A stretch of DNA of 64,000 nt from Epiperipatus broadwayi (Eukaryota; Onychophora; Udeonychophora; Euonychophora; Peripatidae): NCBI GenBank assembly GCA_028023455.1, contig JAQFVV010012423.1, positions 3,459,753 through 3,523,752 of the forward strand. The letters are read 5' to 3'. The translations under genes and the position numbers were made by a program. Position 1 is the stretch's first letter, and every line of letters starts with the position of its first letter. Positions 49,901 to 63,972 of the stretch are shown here, in pieces. A model generated the notes under the pieces. The model worked only from the letters and a program-made list of their open reading frames with translations. It did not search any database and was not told the origin of the DNA.

Positions 49901-50949
49901 AGAAGTTGATATAATTATGAATTCCAACAATAAAAGATACTAAATTAGATTTGACAAATCCAATACCATGCTATCTTTTTTCACTAAAGAACAAATATTA
50001 AATAATCCAAGATGATTTAGAATTTCCACTGAATTGGACTATATTTAAATTTGAGTGAAGCTTGACAAACAATGCATTTAATGTAAATTTTGCCATTTAT
50101 ATTATTATTGATTTATGTATGGTGAAATAGTAGTTTTTTTTTACATTTGTATACAGATGGATTCTGATACTAAATGATTGTGAAATTTATAACATTCAGT
50201 TTATGTCAGTACATATATTGACAATCAAAACAAAATACAATATTTCTAACAAATTATTAATTTCAATTTTTAGATCAAATCCATTTTTTTAAAGTCTTTC
50301 TGTTTATCATTTATGTTCAACTTGAGCTTTTTTATATTAAATTCATGAATCCACAATAACTGTGACAAATGGACTGTGTATTTATGCAATCACATTTTTA
50401 TTCTTTATTTAATCCATAGTAATTGTGCATTAAATTTACTTTTATCTGCTTTTATTTTTATTTTAAAACAAATTTTTCAACTTAATTTTATCCACAGTTA
50501 TTTTATCTCCATTTTTTCTTATCTTTTTTTAATTTTATTTTTTTAACTTTATATTCTTTAGTCATTTCCTTCATTTTTGTGTCCCCCCCCCCCGATTATG
50601 AATTTGAATATGCAAATTATGCACTAATATTAACATATGTGCAGTAAAAATAATATATGATCTGTAACTTCTAAAAATATAATCATTATAACTAGTATTT
50701 GAGGGCAGATAAAATGATTCAATTGAATGCAGATGAAAGTATAATTTATGTCATTCTAAAATAATGTATAACTAAAAAAAATATTGTTCTGCCAATTTTT
50801 TTTTTATAGCACTATCAGGTAAATATTTTAGAGAATAAAAAAAATTAATTATATCATTCTTTATTATTTATTGAAAAAAGATTCTATTGTTTTTTGCTAA
50901 ACTTACAGAACAGTGAGAAGCCACATAGTTTTAAGAGTGTTTAAAATTT
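49901..50949. other. A+T-rich spacer
   Basis: Nothing recognisable apart from homopolymers, including a 10-base C-run at 50584-50593 that is unusual in this composition. Confidence 0.5.
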
Positions 50950-51255
50950 CTATGGCATTATAAAAAAATTAACAATTTTAATACTTTTCTCAAGCAATTG
51001 TTTAAGATTAATTATTTGATTGAGAAATACAAATTTCCATAGGTATGAGAAATATGGACTGGTTTCAAAAATATAGATCCTATCTTTTGGGTCATTATTA
51101 CCAAGGATACATGTGGGATTCAGATTTAATTTAAAGCAGTTAATGAGGAAAAGTTTTGTAGGAATTATGTTAAGTAATAAGTTAAATAGAAATTTCTGCC
51201 ATGATTGAATAACACACATATTTTGAAATATAATTAAGGCTTGACAATTGGTCAC
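50950..51255 (-). pseudogene. LINE C-terminal zinc-finger fragment
   Basis: 101-codon minus-strand frame with WQKFLFNLLLNIIPTKLFL, then NPTCILGNNDPKDRIYIF and SPYFSYLW. This matches the zf-RVT layout (PTK.FL... CxxC ... H.F..CP.....W) with the second Cys changed to Gly, His to Tyr and the last Cys to Ser. It shares the LN..PTK.FL signature with the 26048-26728 segment, so a related LINE is likely. Confidence 0.65.
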
Positions 51256-53326
51256 ATTAATTTTGTTATTTAAATTATGCTCTCTTCATAATACAAATTT
51301 GATCCTAAAATTCAAGATAATCTGAAAATAATTAATTTAAATTATATATTACTTGCTGTATTTGTAAGTAAATAAACACTGCAACAAACTTACTAAAGAT
51401 TTATTCAACATACATGGAAACTTAACAAAAATTTTAAATACATTTCAATCTTTATATTTTCAAATAAATATTTACAAAAATGTAAGTGAAAAATAGCAGC
51501 TTTAACATTTAGATTAGTGGCCTCAATGAGTTAAAACTGAGAAATACATTAAACCTCTTGCTATGGAAAATGTATAATTGGAATCTCTTTGACATTTATG
51601 ATATATACATTGAAAATATTTCTATAAATAAAAATAAATCTATAAATAAATTTTAAAAATTAAAATTAAAAAATCAGCAAGAAACATGTTATAATTTGTT
51701 AAACAAAGCTTATTTTATAAAATGTAATCCTTACATTTAATGTAATGAAGAAAATGGTTTCTTAAAGAATAAGTTAAATGTAAATTGGGAAAATTATATC
51801 ATTATGTTAGTGCATGACATTTTAATGTTAGGGTGAAAAACATGCTTATCATTATTTTGTTAGTGCATGATATTTATAGACAAAATGAGAAAGATGCTTA
51901 TAATTATCAGAAAATAAAGGTCATTGGAATATATAGTTATTGAATTAGTAGGACATCACTATAATAATGCAAAAAAAAAAAAGATTTTTGTTTCAAATCT
52001 TAATGTTCTTTGATATTCAGATTACTAGCTCATTAGTATAAAAAATGAAGATAGCTTTTACATGCATATGTGCATAAATTCAATTTTCTTACTGATGAAA
52101 GCTATAAAGTATAAACTAGTTAATCAATGTGAATATAATAAATGACATTAATTTCTAGTATTCAGTGATATTTAATCTTACAATATATGTTTACACGTCA
52201 AGTGAAAAGAATTTTTTAAAATGGTAAATATATATTTATTTCTTTGTAATGAACTATATTTATGAATAATTTTATTCTACATTTACATTAAATATGATGA
52301 TTAAAATGCTCATTTCTCATTAAAATGCAGATTCATGCCCACCATGATATTTTTAAACTTGAAATTAAGCTTGGCATAATATTCCATGTTAGCAGCAATC
52401 TATATATAATAAGAAACTACTTTATATTTTTTTTTCTGAATATTTGAGTATGATTATAGTTACTAAATAAAAAAAATACACATGTTCTTATCAATGCTAA
52501 AATCATGCAAAATAAGATAAAAACATACTCTCTTTTAGATTAAAAAATTTCGTAAAAGATGTATATAGTGATGTCAGAAACAATGAACATTCAGATAGAT
52601 CAGCAGCTACTACCAAAATGAAATGATCATCTTTGATTTTCAATGAAATTACAATTTTCATCTGTGAATCATATTTAGTTTTCAGGAGTAAATTAAAGTT
52701 GTCATGCTAAAAAGAACAGATTCCATATGTTACTAGAGTCTAAGTCATTGTACAGGAAGGTAATTTAAATAATGCCATTTGTGAAATAAAATTCAATATA
52801 TATAAAATGTTAACAATGCCTAATTAATATCATCTCAACTTTATATTTTCAAAAGTACTGACTTTTAATAAGTTGTAGCACTATGTTTTATGCAAACATA
52901 TTTGGAGTAATAATCAATAAAACAAGTCACATCTGGTTGTGATACTGACAATTTTAATCACAAAATACAGATAAAAAAATACTAATTACAGATAACCTCA
53001 ATCCCCAGTAATAAAACAAAAAAAATGTTAAATAAGATTCTCTTGAATGAATGATGAATGAAATTTGTCTTTGTTTAATCCAGAATAGGCAAGTAAAAAA
53101 CAATATTAATCTTGTTAAATATAAAATAAAAGTAATTAACTTTAAAGTTGAAACTGACCTAAAGGATTTGTAAAACCATTTAGTTTTAAAAAATAAATAT
53201 TAGTTTGATCATGAACTCTTTGATTTTTAAAGTTTTAGTTTAAAAGGGGGTACAAAATAAACAACTTGTACCTTGTGGCAAAAAAAAGAAAGAAGAATGG
53301 AAACAAATGTTTGTACTTATAAAAAT
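51256..53326. other. A+T-rich spacer
   Basis: No coding motif on either strand. A short imperfect duplication lies at about 51790-51900 (CATTATGTTAGTGCATGACATTT and a similar copy 64 bases on). Confidence 0.5.
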
Positions 53327-53347
53327 ATTATATATATATATATATAT

Positions 53348-53382
<35 letters not shown>
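53327..53382. repeat. (TA)n bordering large repeat copy 2
   Basis: TA tract with an ATTATAA interruption, the left border of copy 2 as at 17112-17194 for copy 1. Confidence 0.9.
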
Positions 53383-53385
<3 letters not shown>

Positions 53386-56300
53386 TAACCTCCCCCCACG
53401 CATCCTCACCCCAAAATATATTGTTTATTACGAATATTACGGGTTCTAGCTCAGTTAACAAATAAATAAATGAAATATTCAGCATTAATTAAAATGATTG
53501 CTAGCTCTAATTTTTAAAATACAAATACGGTTCAATTTTTAAAATGAATTAACAAATATTTACTATTTTCATGAGACATGGGGTGACAATACGGGGAACG
53601 AGATAGACTACATTGAGACATTATCCACTCGATACTACCTCAATGGCATAAGAACACTATTCCCTCTTTTTACTTACTATCCCAAATAACTAACTCATAG
53701 TATTCTTACGACTTTCCCAGCTCTCTTCACTACGATTAAAATAATAATCATATCTTAATCTTCTTTATAACAAGAATCTAGCTCAATTAAATAAAATGAA
53801 GTAAAATAAAATCTCAGGTTCATAAATTGTATTCTAACTAATTTAAAATTACGGTAGTAAAATATGAAAAGGGAATTTTATGTCATAATCTACTACACAG
53901 TAACTAATAATAATAAAAATAATAATAACAATAATAATATAATATAATCTTATTTCTTCCTAAAATGAAATAAATAAATACGTACGTGGTAGTATTTTAA
54001 TAATCTGACAACAAAATACGTGTGGCAACATTAGCATATAATTTAATGTGATATTGTGGCAACCGACTTATGACCAATAAATAAAATAAAATTATGATTT
54101 TTTAATTTTAACATATCAATAAATTCTCAAAATTATTATAACATTTTTATGTTTACCTTTTGTGCAAAATCTATATGTCTGTTTCTATTATAAGTGTATC
54201 GTGATTTCATGCATCCATGTGGAGAAATAACAACGCGGACACAAAACTTTAAAATAAATTTAAAAAAACAAAGTTTATTAACAACATAAATAAATTAACA
54301 ATATTTTTACACTATGTACATTGGATATCCCTTACTCTCCTATCTCAACTTAGTTTATTAGTTTATAAAATGAAACCAAAATACTATTTATTTTTCCTAG
54401 TTAAATCTTATCTTTTTAACACTTAAGAAAATACAGTATTATTACTTGATTTATTATTATGGTTAGCTTGCTACAAAATGCATTTTTTATATGCTTATCA
54501 CAAACACTTTGCATCCCTAATATTATTAAAATTATATTTTTTACAAAATTTACATTCGTAGTAAAAAATTCTACAAAACAATAAAATTCTAGTTTTATAT
54601 TGGTTGTATGGAATCTTACAAAGTCAAAACATTATTCTACATTCGGTATTAGGTTTTTTATTGTTCATTATCCGATGTTTATTAATCCTAATATTCTCAT
54701 TCAAGCCTTACTTCGGATGATATAATTACAACTATTAACATACCATGCACAAGTATATGTTTATTATACCTTATTGAACTATTTTCTTAATAAATATGCA
54801 ATACTTATTTTCTAAATATTATTTTAACAAAAAATTCATTCAAATTTTATTATCACTTTTAAATACTTGGTTTAGATTTCTTTTCAAAAAATCTTATATT
54901 CATTTCCGAATTAATTTTACAATGTATTATATGATTCTTTCTCTCTTTATGATATTTTGGACTTTCAATTTTAAAGTTACACAATTTTATACATTCCAGC
55001 AAATAAACTATTCTTACACAAACGATAACATATCTTCAGTTCTATTTTATTCATTATTTCTTTGAAAATATCTTTCTGACCGATGCAGATTCACAAAATA
55101 AGGATAGCGAAGATAGATGCATAGGATCAAAATACAACTAGAATATTATTCGTCATATATCTTGACAATCATGGCACAGTGAATTAAAAGACACTATAGA
55201 GTAGTGACCTTTACCTGTCTACCACCCTCTATTATAGGAACAATGCTAAAGCTATTTCTTCAGCTTTATTATAACATCAAAAAGTTTTAAAGATATGCAA
55301 AACACTGTCCAAACTATATGTGTTCAGTCATAGGGCTTAGTTAACTATACTGAAATCACACAAAACTAAATATGATCCAAATCCTTTATTTTTCCTATTT
55401 CTTAAAAAAAAACATCATCTTGGTTTCCTCTCCACTAGCACTTCCAAGTCACTATCCGATCTTATTTCTCAAGATTTTTCTATACTGTACATCGACAAAT
55501 ACATATCTGCATTTCTAACAATAATAAAATTCATTTATTTCAAAACTATTCCACTGTTCTATAAGACAGCTTGCTTACTATTTTTCTCATATATTTAATC
55601 ATATACAAACTATTTTAAAATATCTGAATACTTTATCACATGAAAGTTCAAAAGAATCACACAATTGTTCTGTTAAATTATATTATTAATATACTTTAAA
55701 TAAATTATTGCATGCATATTCCGAATTACCCCTATCTCATAATATGTCAAAATGTTGTATAAAATGTTTACATATAATTTAAACTTTCACACTTCATTCT
55801 TAATCAATAGATGATTTAAAAAAAAATACATTATGCATTATAAATAAATATCAAAATTACCAAACGATCTTTATCTTTTCGATCGTGTTCCGTATGCTTC
55901 ACCATCCCATTGATCCTTGTAGATATAATATTCACATCCATACACTTTATTTTAAACAATATTTCTATAATTTTATCAAGCTATTATATTTAAATTTTAA
56001 TATTACTAAATTTATGTTTATATGTTTTCCCTAATCTCACATAACATTTTATATTATAAATAAATTAGTAAAATATTTAAACTATATTTACTGTACTTCT
56101 TTATCAAACTTTCTTGAAAACCGTTCATATTAAAGCTAAAAAAAAATGTTTATTATTTCTTCTTCAGTCACTTAATATTCTTCTCCTTGCTTGTTCAATT
56201 TTAAGGCAAAACAATTATTGCTCTGTTTAATAAATATTCATAGATGACAATCCTTGGTTTTTCATAATATTTAATACAATTATTACTTAGGATATCAATT

Positions 56301-58007
56301 AATCCCATAAAGAAAAATGTCTACATATTCTCTTCTAATATTTTCTGCTAATATTTTCCTGCGCGATTTTTACGATGCATCTTCTAGGTACTTTTATTTA
56401 AATATTCAGTAAATTTTTTCTGTATCCATGGATTCATTTTCTTTAAGTAATTTAAATTTATATTTTCCAAATCAAGCATTCCTCCAATGACCACTTTATA
56501 ATATTTTCATATTCCTCTTAGATAAAGTTTTTCTGTTCTTTTTTTTTCATAAAAAAAATAATGACTCTTTCATATCATTATTCGGTAATTTTTCCTTTCT
56601 TTTAAAGTTTTGGTACTATATACTTTGTAATGTTTCCTTTAAAAAGACAAACATTCTTTCTTTGTTATAACTTTTATATAATTTTTTCTTTATGATATAC
56701 GTATCTTAATTTTTCCATAGAGAAGAATAAAATAACTTCAGAGTAGCCTTATAAATTTGTGCGTCATAATTTTTCCTGATGGCAAATAACTTCTCTTTTA
56801 AGTTTTCCGTATAGCGTCCAAATTATATTCCTCTGAGTTATAATAATAAGTTTCTGGTTGAGCATAAATAAAGCTGTATCAAGGCACTTTCCAAATATTT
56901 TTCCTTTAACAATATTTTTATATACTGTTTTCTGTAGTATTTCCATTTTCACTGTAAGGTTTTGGCTAAACTTGAATAAAATTACTGGCAAGAAAACTTT
57001 TAAAATTAGCCCTTCATGTAAAGGCAGTCAAAATATTATATGTTAAAGAAAACTTTTAAAATAAATACACAATTTTGAAATTATATCACTTTTCTAGCTT
57101 ACGGTCTTATCCAGCTAAAAAAATATGTTACTTCCTCCTTCACTTACACATTACTTTCCCCCGCTTCATCTAATTCTTATATTTTGTCTGCTAAAATACC
57201 TCCGTTGATTGGTTAATGACTTTTTTAGCGCAAACAAATTTACACATTTTAGTTTTATAATAGATTAAGCCCTTTAAAATAAAGAATTTATGACATCATG
57301 TCTTAAATATTATTTAGAATAGTATTTTTAAATTCAATTATAGTTTTATCAAAATCATTTAAACTTTAAAATAATTATTAAAACAATATTTAATATTTCA
57401 ACTTTTACTTTACGGATCGATAGCAATTATATTTAGTTTCATAATTCACAAACTTTATTATTATTCTAACAAGCGTGTGTGTGAAGGTATATAATATACA
57501 GTCACATGATAACTAACTTTAACAGATGATTTTTTAATTTAAGTCTCGGTCTAAATTACCAAAACTGATATATTTTATAAAAATTTGGAAAATAATTTAA
57601 AAATGTAGAACCAAATATAATTCTTACCATCCTAAAGTTTATTTTTAAAATATATTAGATTAATTTTTACTATTAAATACAATTATAATATTACATATCG
57701 TTTTTATTTAATTTATTAGTTTTAAAATATTATACTCGAATTATTAATATACTTTTAACTATTTATAGCTGTGTTATTTTATATGGCCAGCTTTTACAAC
57801 CATAAGCAAGGATATAATTAAGCTTTATTTAACTGTTCCTTTTAAAATAATCCATTACACTTTTATATACCAGGTATTTTCAGCTTTAAATTATACTATA
57901 AAATCTAATTATCCTACTATTATTTATATATCATACAAACATATCTTAAAATTTAAAATTTTTTAGCAATTGACCATTCTACCCTATTATGACCTATAGA
58001 TAAGGGC

Positions 58008-58010
<3 letters not shown>
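53383..58010. repeat. Large unclassified dispersed repeat, copy 2 (4.6 kb)
   Basis: Collinear with 17195-23211 (see that entry). It lacks about 80 bp at the left end, including the candidate terminal repeat, and about 1.2 kb of the segment at 21560-23060. Divergence is high: shared blocks are 20-60 bp islands in A+T-rich filler, so both copies are old. The short minus-strand frames at 56764-56991 and, in copy 1, 20548-20772 lie at roughly corresponding places but their sequences are too different for me to claim a shared protein. Confidence 0.65.

Positions 58011-58077
<67 letters not shown>
58011..58077. repeat. (TA)n at the right edge of large repeat copy 2
   Basis: Uninterrupted TA tract following AAGGGCACA. 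Confidence 0.95.
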
Positions 58078-58078
<1 letters not shown>

Positions 58079-58121
58079 AAATGTATGTTTTCACGGATGA
58101 AAGCTGTTTATTTGGTAACAT

Positions 58122-58965
58122 GGAGTAGAAAAACTAAATGACTTTGTTACTCATATTAATAATCTACATCCACAATTTAAATTTACTATGGAAATAGAAA
58201 AAGATGAAAAACTTCTGTATATTCTTGTTTCTAAAACAAACAACAATAACTTATGATCCATTATATATAGGAAATCTACACATACTTGTAGATGCCTAAA
58301 ATATCATCATATCATCATTCAACCCAAATTTTATTTGTAGCTAAATCACTTTTTCCAAGAAGCCTTTTAACTATCAAATACATTTGAATTAATAAAAAAA
58401 ATCAAACATATATGTGAAAGCTAACTAATTAATGGTTACCATATCACCACTATAAACAAAGCAATGCGCAAAGCAAAAACACCACAAAAAAGGCAAAAAG
58501 GAAAATAAATAAGTAATTATTATAGAATAAGCATTTCTTATATAATAGAAACCCCAGATAAAATTGGAAAGGTACTAAAATGCTATAACATAAAAACAAT
58601 GTTGTCTACTGTGCAAAAGATTAATAATACTTTAATAAAATCTAAGAATGTAATTTTTCTAGAAACCCAAGGAGTCTATGAAATTCCATGTGCCATGTCC
58701 ACAAGTATGTTAATAACAGAGAGAGGCAATCATTGTATAAATTCTAAAAGAGATAAACACATTAATGCAATTACAAAATTCTCAACATCTTCAGCTTGCT
58801 CTCCATGTTTTAGTTACTGACCATTACATAGACTTCCCAAATACCAAAATTATATCCACATGCAGTAACCATGATCAAAGAGTAATTAGAGTAGCTATAA
58901 AATATTTTAAAAACAAAAACTACATTAATAAATACGATGAAACAATAAAATCACTAACTATTTAG
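58122..58965 (+). pseudogene. Penelope-type PLE fragment: RT C-terminus and GIY-YIG
   Basis: Plus strand, several frames. DFVTHINNLHPQFKFTMEIE and KDEKLLYILV (RT after the active site), IIYRKSTHTCRCL (the YRKPTHT block), NGYHITTINKAMRKAKTPQK, then YNIKTMLSTVQKINNTL, FLETQGVYEIPC (start of GIY-YIG) and, in another frame, HYIDFPNTKIISTCSNHDQR to the end at 58965. GIY-YIG lacks its second half in frame. It is the same PLE type as 23350-23960 but on the opposite strand, and likewise lies directly beside a copy of the large repeat. Confidence 0.75.
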
Positions 58966-59479
58966 CAAAGTTTTTTAATACAAATCAATACAGAATATAA
59001 TGTTAAATATAAATCAGCCTATTTACCAACTAAGTAATATAACAGCTATGTGTAACAATTATATATACTATATCTATGTAATTATTATTATATACATTTT
59101 TTTACTCAGTTGAGGATAAGTATTATATTATAGAAATGTTGGTAAAAAATCTATTTTATTATAATAAATGCTGTTAGTCCAAAAAATTATACTTTATATA
59201 TATATTATAATGATCGGGATGAATAAGGACTTACAATATCTACACTACGGGGCTCCACTAGGCATTTGAACCTAGAAAATTTATAAAGTAGGCAGATATG
59301 TAAATGTAAAAAAAAAATATTTTTTTTATTTTATATATTTTGATTGCGATCGTTAGCCCATTGTCACTAGCTCAGTGGAACACCAGAGATTTACATTTTA
59401 TATATCTTTATCTAAGAATATTTCAATATTAAAAAAATAATAGAAGCCACTGCCAGTAATAACACACAAACATTTGTTA

Positions 59480-59563
<84 letters not shown>

Positions 59564-60060
59564 ATTTAGCATTATTATTTTAGTATGTTTTACATTTTAA
59601 AATTTAACTTACATTTTTAATTTTGATTTTAGATTTTAATTTACATTTTATTTTTTATAAGTTCGCACAGATGGATTTATAAAAGTTTGTTTTATAATGT
59701 TGAGTACAGATCGGTTATATAGATTACATGGTTAAAATATTTCTAAATAAACATAAACAATCAAAATATAAAGTCAGTGATGGAATTGCAGAGGGAAATT
59801 TATAAGAAACCCAATGGCATTCATCATAAGATCCCGCATTGACACCAATAACTTAAAAGACATCCAAATAAATACATTTTAGATACTCACCATAAGGTAT
59901 CATTATTTACCGAATGTCTATATATTTTGATCAAATATGAAAACCAAAAACATAATTAACCGATAACAAATCCATGCAAGCATGTATACCCAACTTAAAT
60001 TTAATGCATTTAGAGTGTTGAATATGAATAGACTACATAGATTGCATTTGAAAATAAAAT
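58966..60060. other. Spacer between PLE pieces
   Basis: Contains a (CA)n(TA)n microsatellite at 59481-59562 and a less A+T-rich patch at 59210-59400 whose function I cannot tell. Around 59780-59990 a degraded plus-strand reading could be PLE N-terminal sequence, but no diagnostic motif is present. Confidence 0.35.
59481..59562. repeat. (CA)n(TA)n compound microsatellite
   Basis: About 22 bp of CA followed by two TA blocks around TGTATATTA. Confidence 0.95.
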
Positions 60061-60170
60061 ATTTATCTCTTATTTAACCTTAGGCCAAAAGTTTGCAGTT
60101 AAACCAACATCAATCCATCTGATATATCGATGTATTCAATGTCATACGAATACGACAGCACAAATATAGG
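60061..60170 (+). pseudogene. Possible PLE N-terminal fragment
   Basis: One frame reads YLTLGQKFAVKPTSIH before a stop. It resembles the LS.G.KFA..P block near the N-terminus of Penelope-type proteins. Placed after a PLE C-terminus on the same strand, it would fit the head-to-tail partial tandems common in PLEs. The evidence is one short motif. Confidence 0.35.
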
Positions 60171-61410
60171 TTAAGAGAAGAAATGGACTCTCACCCAGAT
60201 AGGAATACTACATCTATCTGATGAGAACAGCAATAAAAAACACTCCATAGGAAGGGACAGCATTCACCATCATATTATCCCTTCCATAGGCAAAATGGGA
60301 GTGTGTGGCCTACACTAGTGATTCTGCCCCTAGCGAACCTCGTACTACATCTACTAATTAAACCAATATATCTAATCCATTGACCCAATTCAACTACGAA
60401 ATGAATAACCTAAGATTACCCTCTCCTAATAAAACTTCACAAATCTATATAGCCATCTATATAGCCATTTACGCCTGACTTAAATTTAACATTTATAAAA
60501 TTTATGTTTAACGAAAAACAAAAATCATAAATAAAACTTACAAGAACAAAAAAAAATGAAAATGATTTTAAAAAAAAAGAAATACATCAAATAAAATTAC
60601 TGGTCAGATATGATTCTATTTCTATAAATTAAATACTGGGAAAGTTTATATTTAGAGTTCTTATTGTTTTCAAATTAATTAATGATTATTAGATTTCATA
60701 AAGTTCTTATGATTTTAACAAGTCTGTAGTTTCTAATTTCTTGCAGTTGCTTGCCATTTGGAATTCAGCATGAAATTCCCCAATGATCCTGTGGTCCTCA
60801 ATATAGAAAACAATGTTTCATTTCTTCTTTTTTAATATAACAACTGAAGAAATGAGAAGTATGTCTTTCAATCCCTTCACCTCCAACTCTCCGACTTAAC
60901 ACATCTCTGTGCTCCATTAAATTTTCTTCACTCCCTTTTTATAGTAGACTTTCATATCCAGTGGACATTACATCAGGATGATGGTGATGGTCTTTTCACT
61001 GAGGTCCGATTTCATGAGTGATTTCTTTTATTGGCCATTCTGATCCCATTGTTTTTCTCTCCTATCTGACCTTTGCTTATACATTTTAAATGCCCAATGC
61101 CTAGTTTACATTTAACTAATTAAAATAATCATTTCCATTTTTCAATAACATTAATTATTTGTTTTCCAAACCTAAAGATATATATTTATCCTTAAATCTT
61201 TTTTAAGTTTTTTGTTGAAGATTTAATTTTTCTATTTTTAATAAAGTTTTATTTTAATATTTTTTTTCATCTGTGTGATTTTATATATATACGAGTTTAA
61301 GATGATTTTTTAATTTTCAATTTTTAATTCTTAAAAAAGAAGTTTTATTTGCAAACTTTTATTTTTTCATGTTTAATAATAAAAAAAATAATGTAACGTC
61401 GTATGTGCCC

Positions 61411-61416
<6 letters not shown>
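60171..61416. other. Unassigned stretch
   Basis: Less A+T-rich patches at 60180-60480 and 60830-61110. The first contains a short inverted repeat CCATAGGAAGGGA/TCCCTTCCATAGG around 60246-60296. I recognise no protein in either patch. Confidence 0.35.

Positions 61417-61504
<88 letters not shown>
61417..61504. repeat. (TA)n microsatellite
   Basis: About 88 bp of uninterrupted TA. Confidence 0.95.
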
Positions 61505-61508
<4 letters not shown>

Positions 61509-61867
61509 TTGGATTAATTATTTATATTAAAATATATATGTACTTACAATTTATTAGAAAACAAGATGTTAAATTCAAAGTCTTAATACCTCATGTGTCT
61601 CTTTCTCTGTAAGTTTCAAATAAAATTTTTAGGCAAAAAGTTCCCTTTGTACAAATTTTAATTGCAGTTGATCATCCCATTGTGGAAAAAGTGCACTTGA
61701 AACAATAAAAAACAGTGAATATATTAGGGATGTAAATTGTAAGTCAAAATGGGAAACTTCTCAATACTAGTTATCAAATATGTATGTGCCAAATAATAAA
61801 CAATATACAGAAACAATAATAGAACTATATAGAATTATGGATATAAAAAAAAACATTCATAAAAATT

Positions 61868-62420
61868 AATCTAACAAAACATAATATTTATGTAAAGGAA
61901 GTAAAAAGTGACATTAGTGCTATGGAAATATTATCCCATGGACAGTTCACAATTCTGAGGAAACAAATGGATTATAATAAAAAAAAAGAGGACCAACAGG
62001 TAAATGATCTGCAAACAGCTGAATAAGAAATTAATACTGAGATTAAGCAGGAGGTATAACAGCTTGCAGTTAAAATATCAGTCAGGTGAAAGCTAAAACG
62101 AAGGACTTAAAGAAATATATATATATATACAGTGTGAATGAATAGGAGGAGCCTGCCATAGAGACTGAGATAAAAAATATCAGAAATTTAATATATCCTG
62201 AGGCATAAGGAAAACAAGAAGGTACTAGTTTGCTTGTAGTGAAAATGTTGCTGGTAAAAGGATTTAGGGTAATGTGGAAGAGAGTTCTCTAGCACACCTT
62301 GAAAACTTGAAGAAGCTATTTTATTTTTACAGACATTTATTGAAAAAGAATGGATAACAGTAACTTGCAACCATATGCTTTGAGTTACAACATACTGGTG
62401 GCAATATATGATAACTAAAT
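61868..62420 (+). pseudogene. Second gag relic, related to the one at 8384-8824
   Basis: Open pieces with scattered stops: VKEVKSDISAMEIL, LRKQMDYNKKKEDQQVNDLQ, EINTEIKQEV (coiled coil), KNIRNLIYPEA, then EESSLAHLENLKKLFYF and, after a shift, FIEKEWITVTCNHML. The last two align with GENPAIHLDSIREVF and EKEKTTVTSHYL of the long-LTR element's gag, in the same order and at similar spacing. No LTR was found around it in this window, so it is a fragment or its LTRs lie outside or are unrecognisable. Confidence 0.5.
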
Positions 62421-63931
62421 GACAAACTTTTAAAAAATATCAAGGGTGGATGTCTATTTATAAAACTAGTTTTTTTACAGTCAGGTAAAGAGGACATAAT
62501 TTATAATGTAATTATAAATTACCTTCATAAAAAGGCTTTATAATATAGTAGTCGAGAAGTGTCTGAGCATGTTAATAAAAGTCTGCCAGTTTAAAATAGC
62601 AAAAAAAAACAATAGATAAATCCAGGAGATTGGTTAACTTTTGTAATACTGAAAACCAAAATGGTACTTGTCATTAACCATCAAAATCTACAGTGTTGGA
62701 CCCAGATTATAGAAGGATAACAATTAGGATTGACATTTAACAGGATGATTTATAAATATATATGTATCATTACAAATAATGTTTTGTGTGTGTGTTGTAT
62801 ACTAATCAAGTAAAAAAAAATATTATTATTTCTTTTGGAATACAATACTATTATTAAGTAATATATAAATGTTGTGCTTCACATATATTATTTACAAATT
62901 CCTTAGGAATTTTAAATTAAATACATTTTTAGTGGACACAAATATATAAATACTTGTGTGCATGGATAAATATATTAGAAATCATTAATTTTAAATTGAT
63001 TTAAAGTAATTTAAAACAAAATATTTTGTTAATTAACATTTGTAAAATTGTATTGCAATTAGGTAAGTGGAAATAATCTTATTTTTATGCACGTAATTAA
63101 ATTCTTGATCATCAGACTGGATAAATGAGAGATTAATATTGTATGTTATTTAGTCAAAACATTATATTTTATTTTGCTATAATCCCTTTTCAATACAATT
63201 TTTTTGTAAAGTCTATAATTGGTCAATATGCAACAGACCACAGTAAATTTAAAACTAATCTATAACCATTGGATATATCTATAAAATTGAAACATAATGA
63301 AAACAGATAAGGCAGCTCTGTGAACTATAATTAGGCATTTCTCAAAAGATTGATAATTATTATGATTTGATTCTTTATTAGTATTTGTCCAATAATTCTG
63401 CTTTGATCATTGAAGTCACTTAAAAAAATATTATTGCAATTGGCTGTTATATTATGGAAGAGTAGAGAAACAGTCTCTGGTCTACTCTAAACAAGCCAGC
63501 CAGATGTGATCTTAAAACTATCATGAAGAGCTGGAAATAAGCTATAAAAAATGTAAAAGCATCCTATGGAGCATTGTTTCCAGATTATATATGAACTGCA
63601 TGCTGCCTAACTCCAATAGTATTTATAGCTTTGGGGAAAAGACCAGTTATCATTTGGTGAGAGAAAGCCCATTGAATAAAGTAGAAATATGTATTAATTA
63701 AGACTGTTGCACTCATCAAGCACGATATAATAAAAGCTTCAGAGAAGAATGACCCAACACAGGTATGTTTATTCTTACTGTTCCATGAAAAAATCTACAG
63801 GTATCTAATTCAAATCATAAACTATTAAAGACAAAAAGGGTAGCTTGTATGAACTTTAATTATACACTACTATGATTATATCTCACTAACATTAAATAAT
63901 TAATCTCCTATATATGTATATTTCATTTCCA

Positions 63932-63941
<10 letters not shown>
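62421..63941. other. Unassigned A+T-rich stretch
   Basis: A less A+T-rich patch at about 63460-63740 gives short plus-strand readings without known motifs. No other signal. Confidence 0.4.

Positions 63942-63972
<31 letters not shown>

Noticed and set aside
59255-59400. tRNA-like signals: GGTTCAAAT on the minus strand (about 59270) and TAGCTCAGTGG on the plus strand (about 59369)
   Set aside because: The B-box-like and A-box-like sequences are on opposite strands and no acceptor stem can be formed, so neither a tRNA gene nor a SINE head is supported.
60208-60240. CTGATGAG near a PLE fragment
   Set aside because: No GAAA at helix II distance and no pairing flanks.
61400-61416. GTGCCC next to (TA)n, like the end of the large repeat
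   Set aside because: The motif is in the opposite orientation to the repeat's edge and no further similarity follows.
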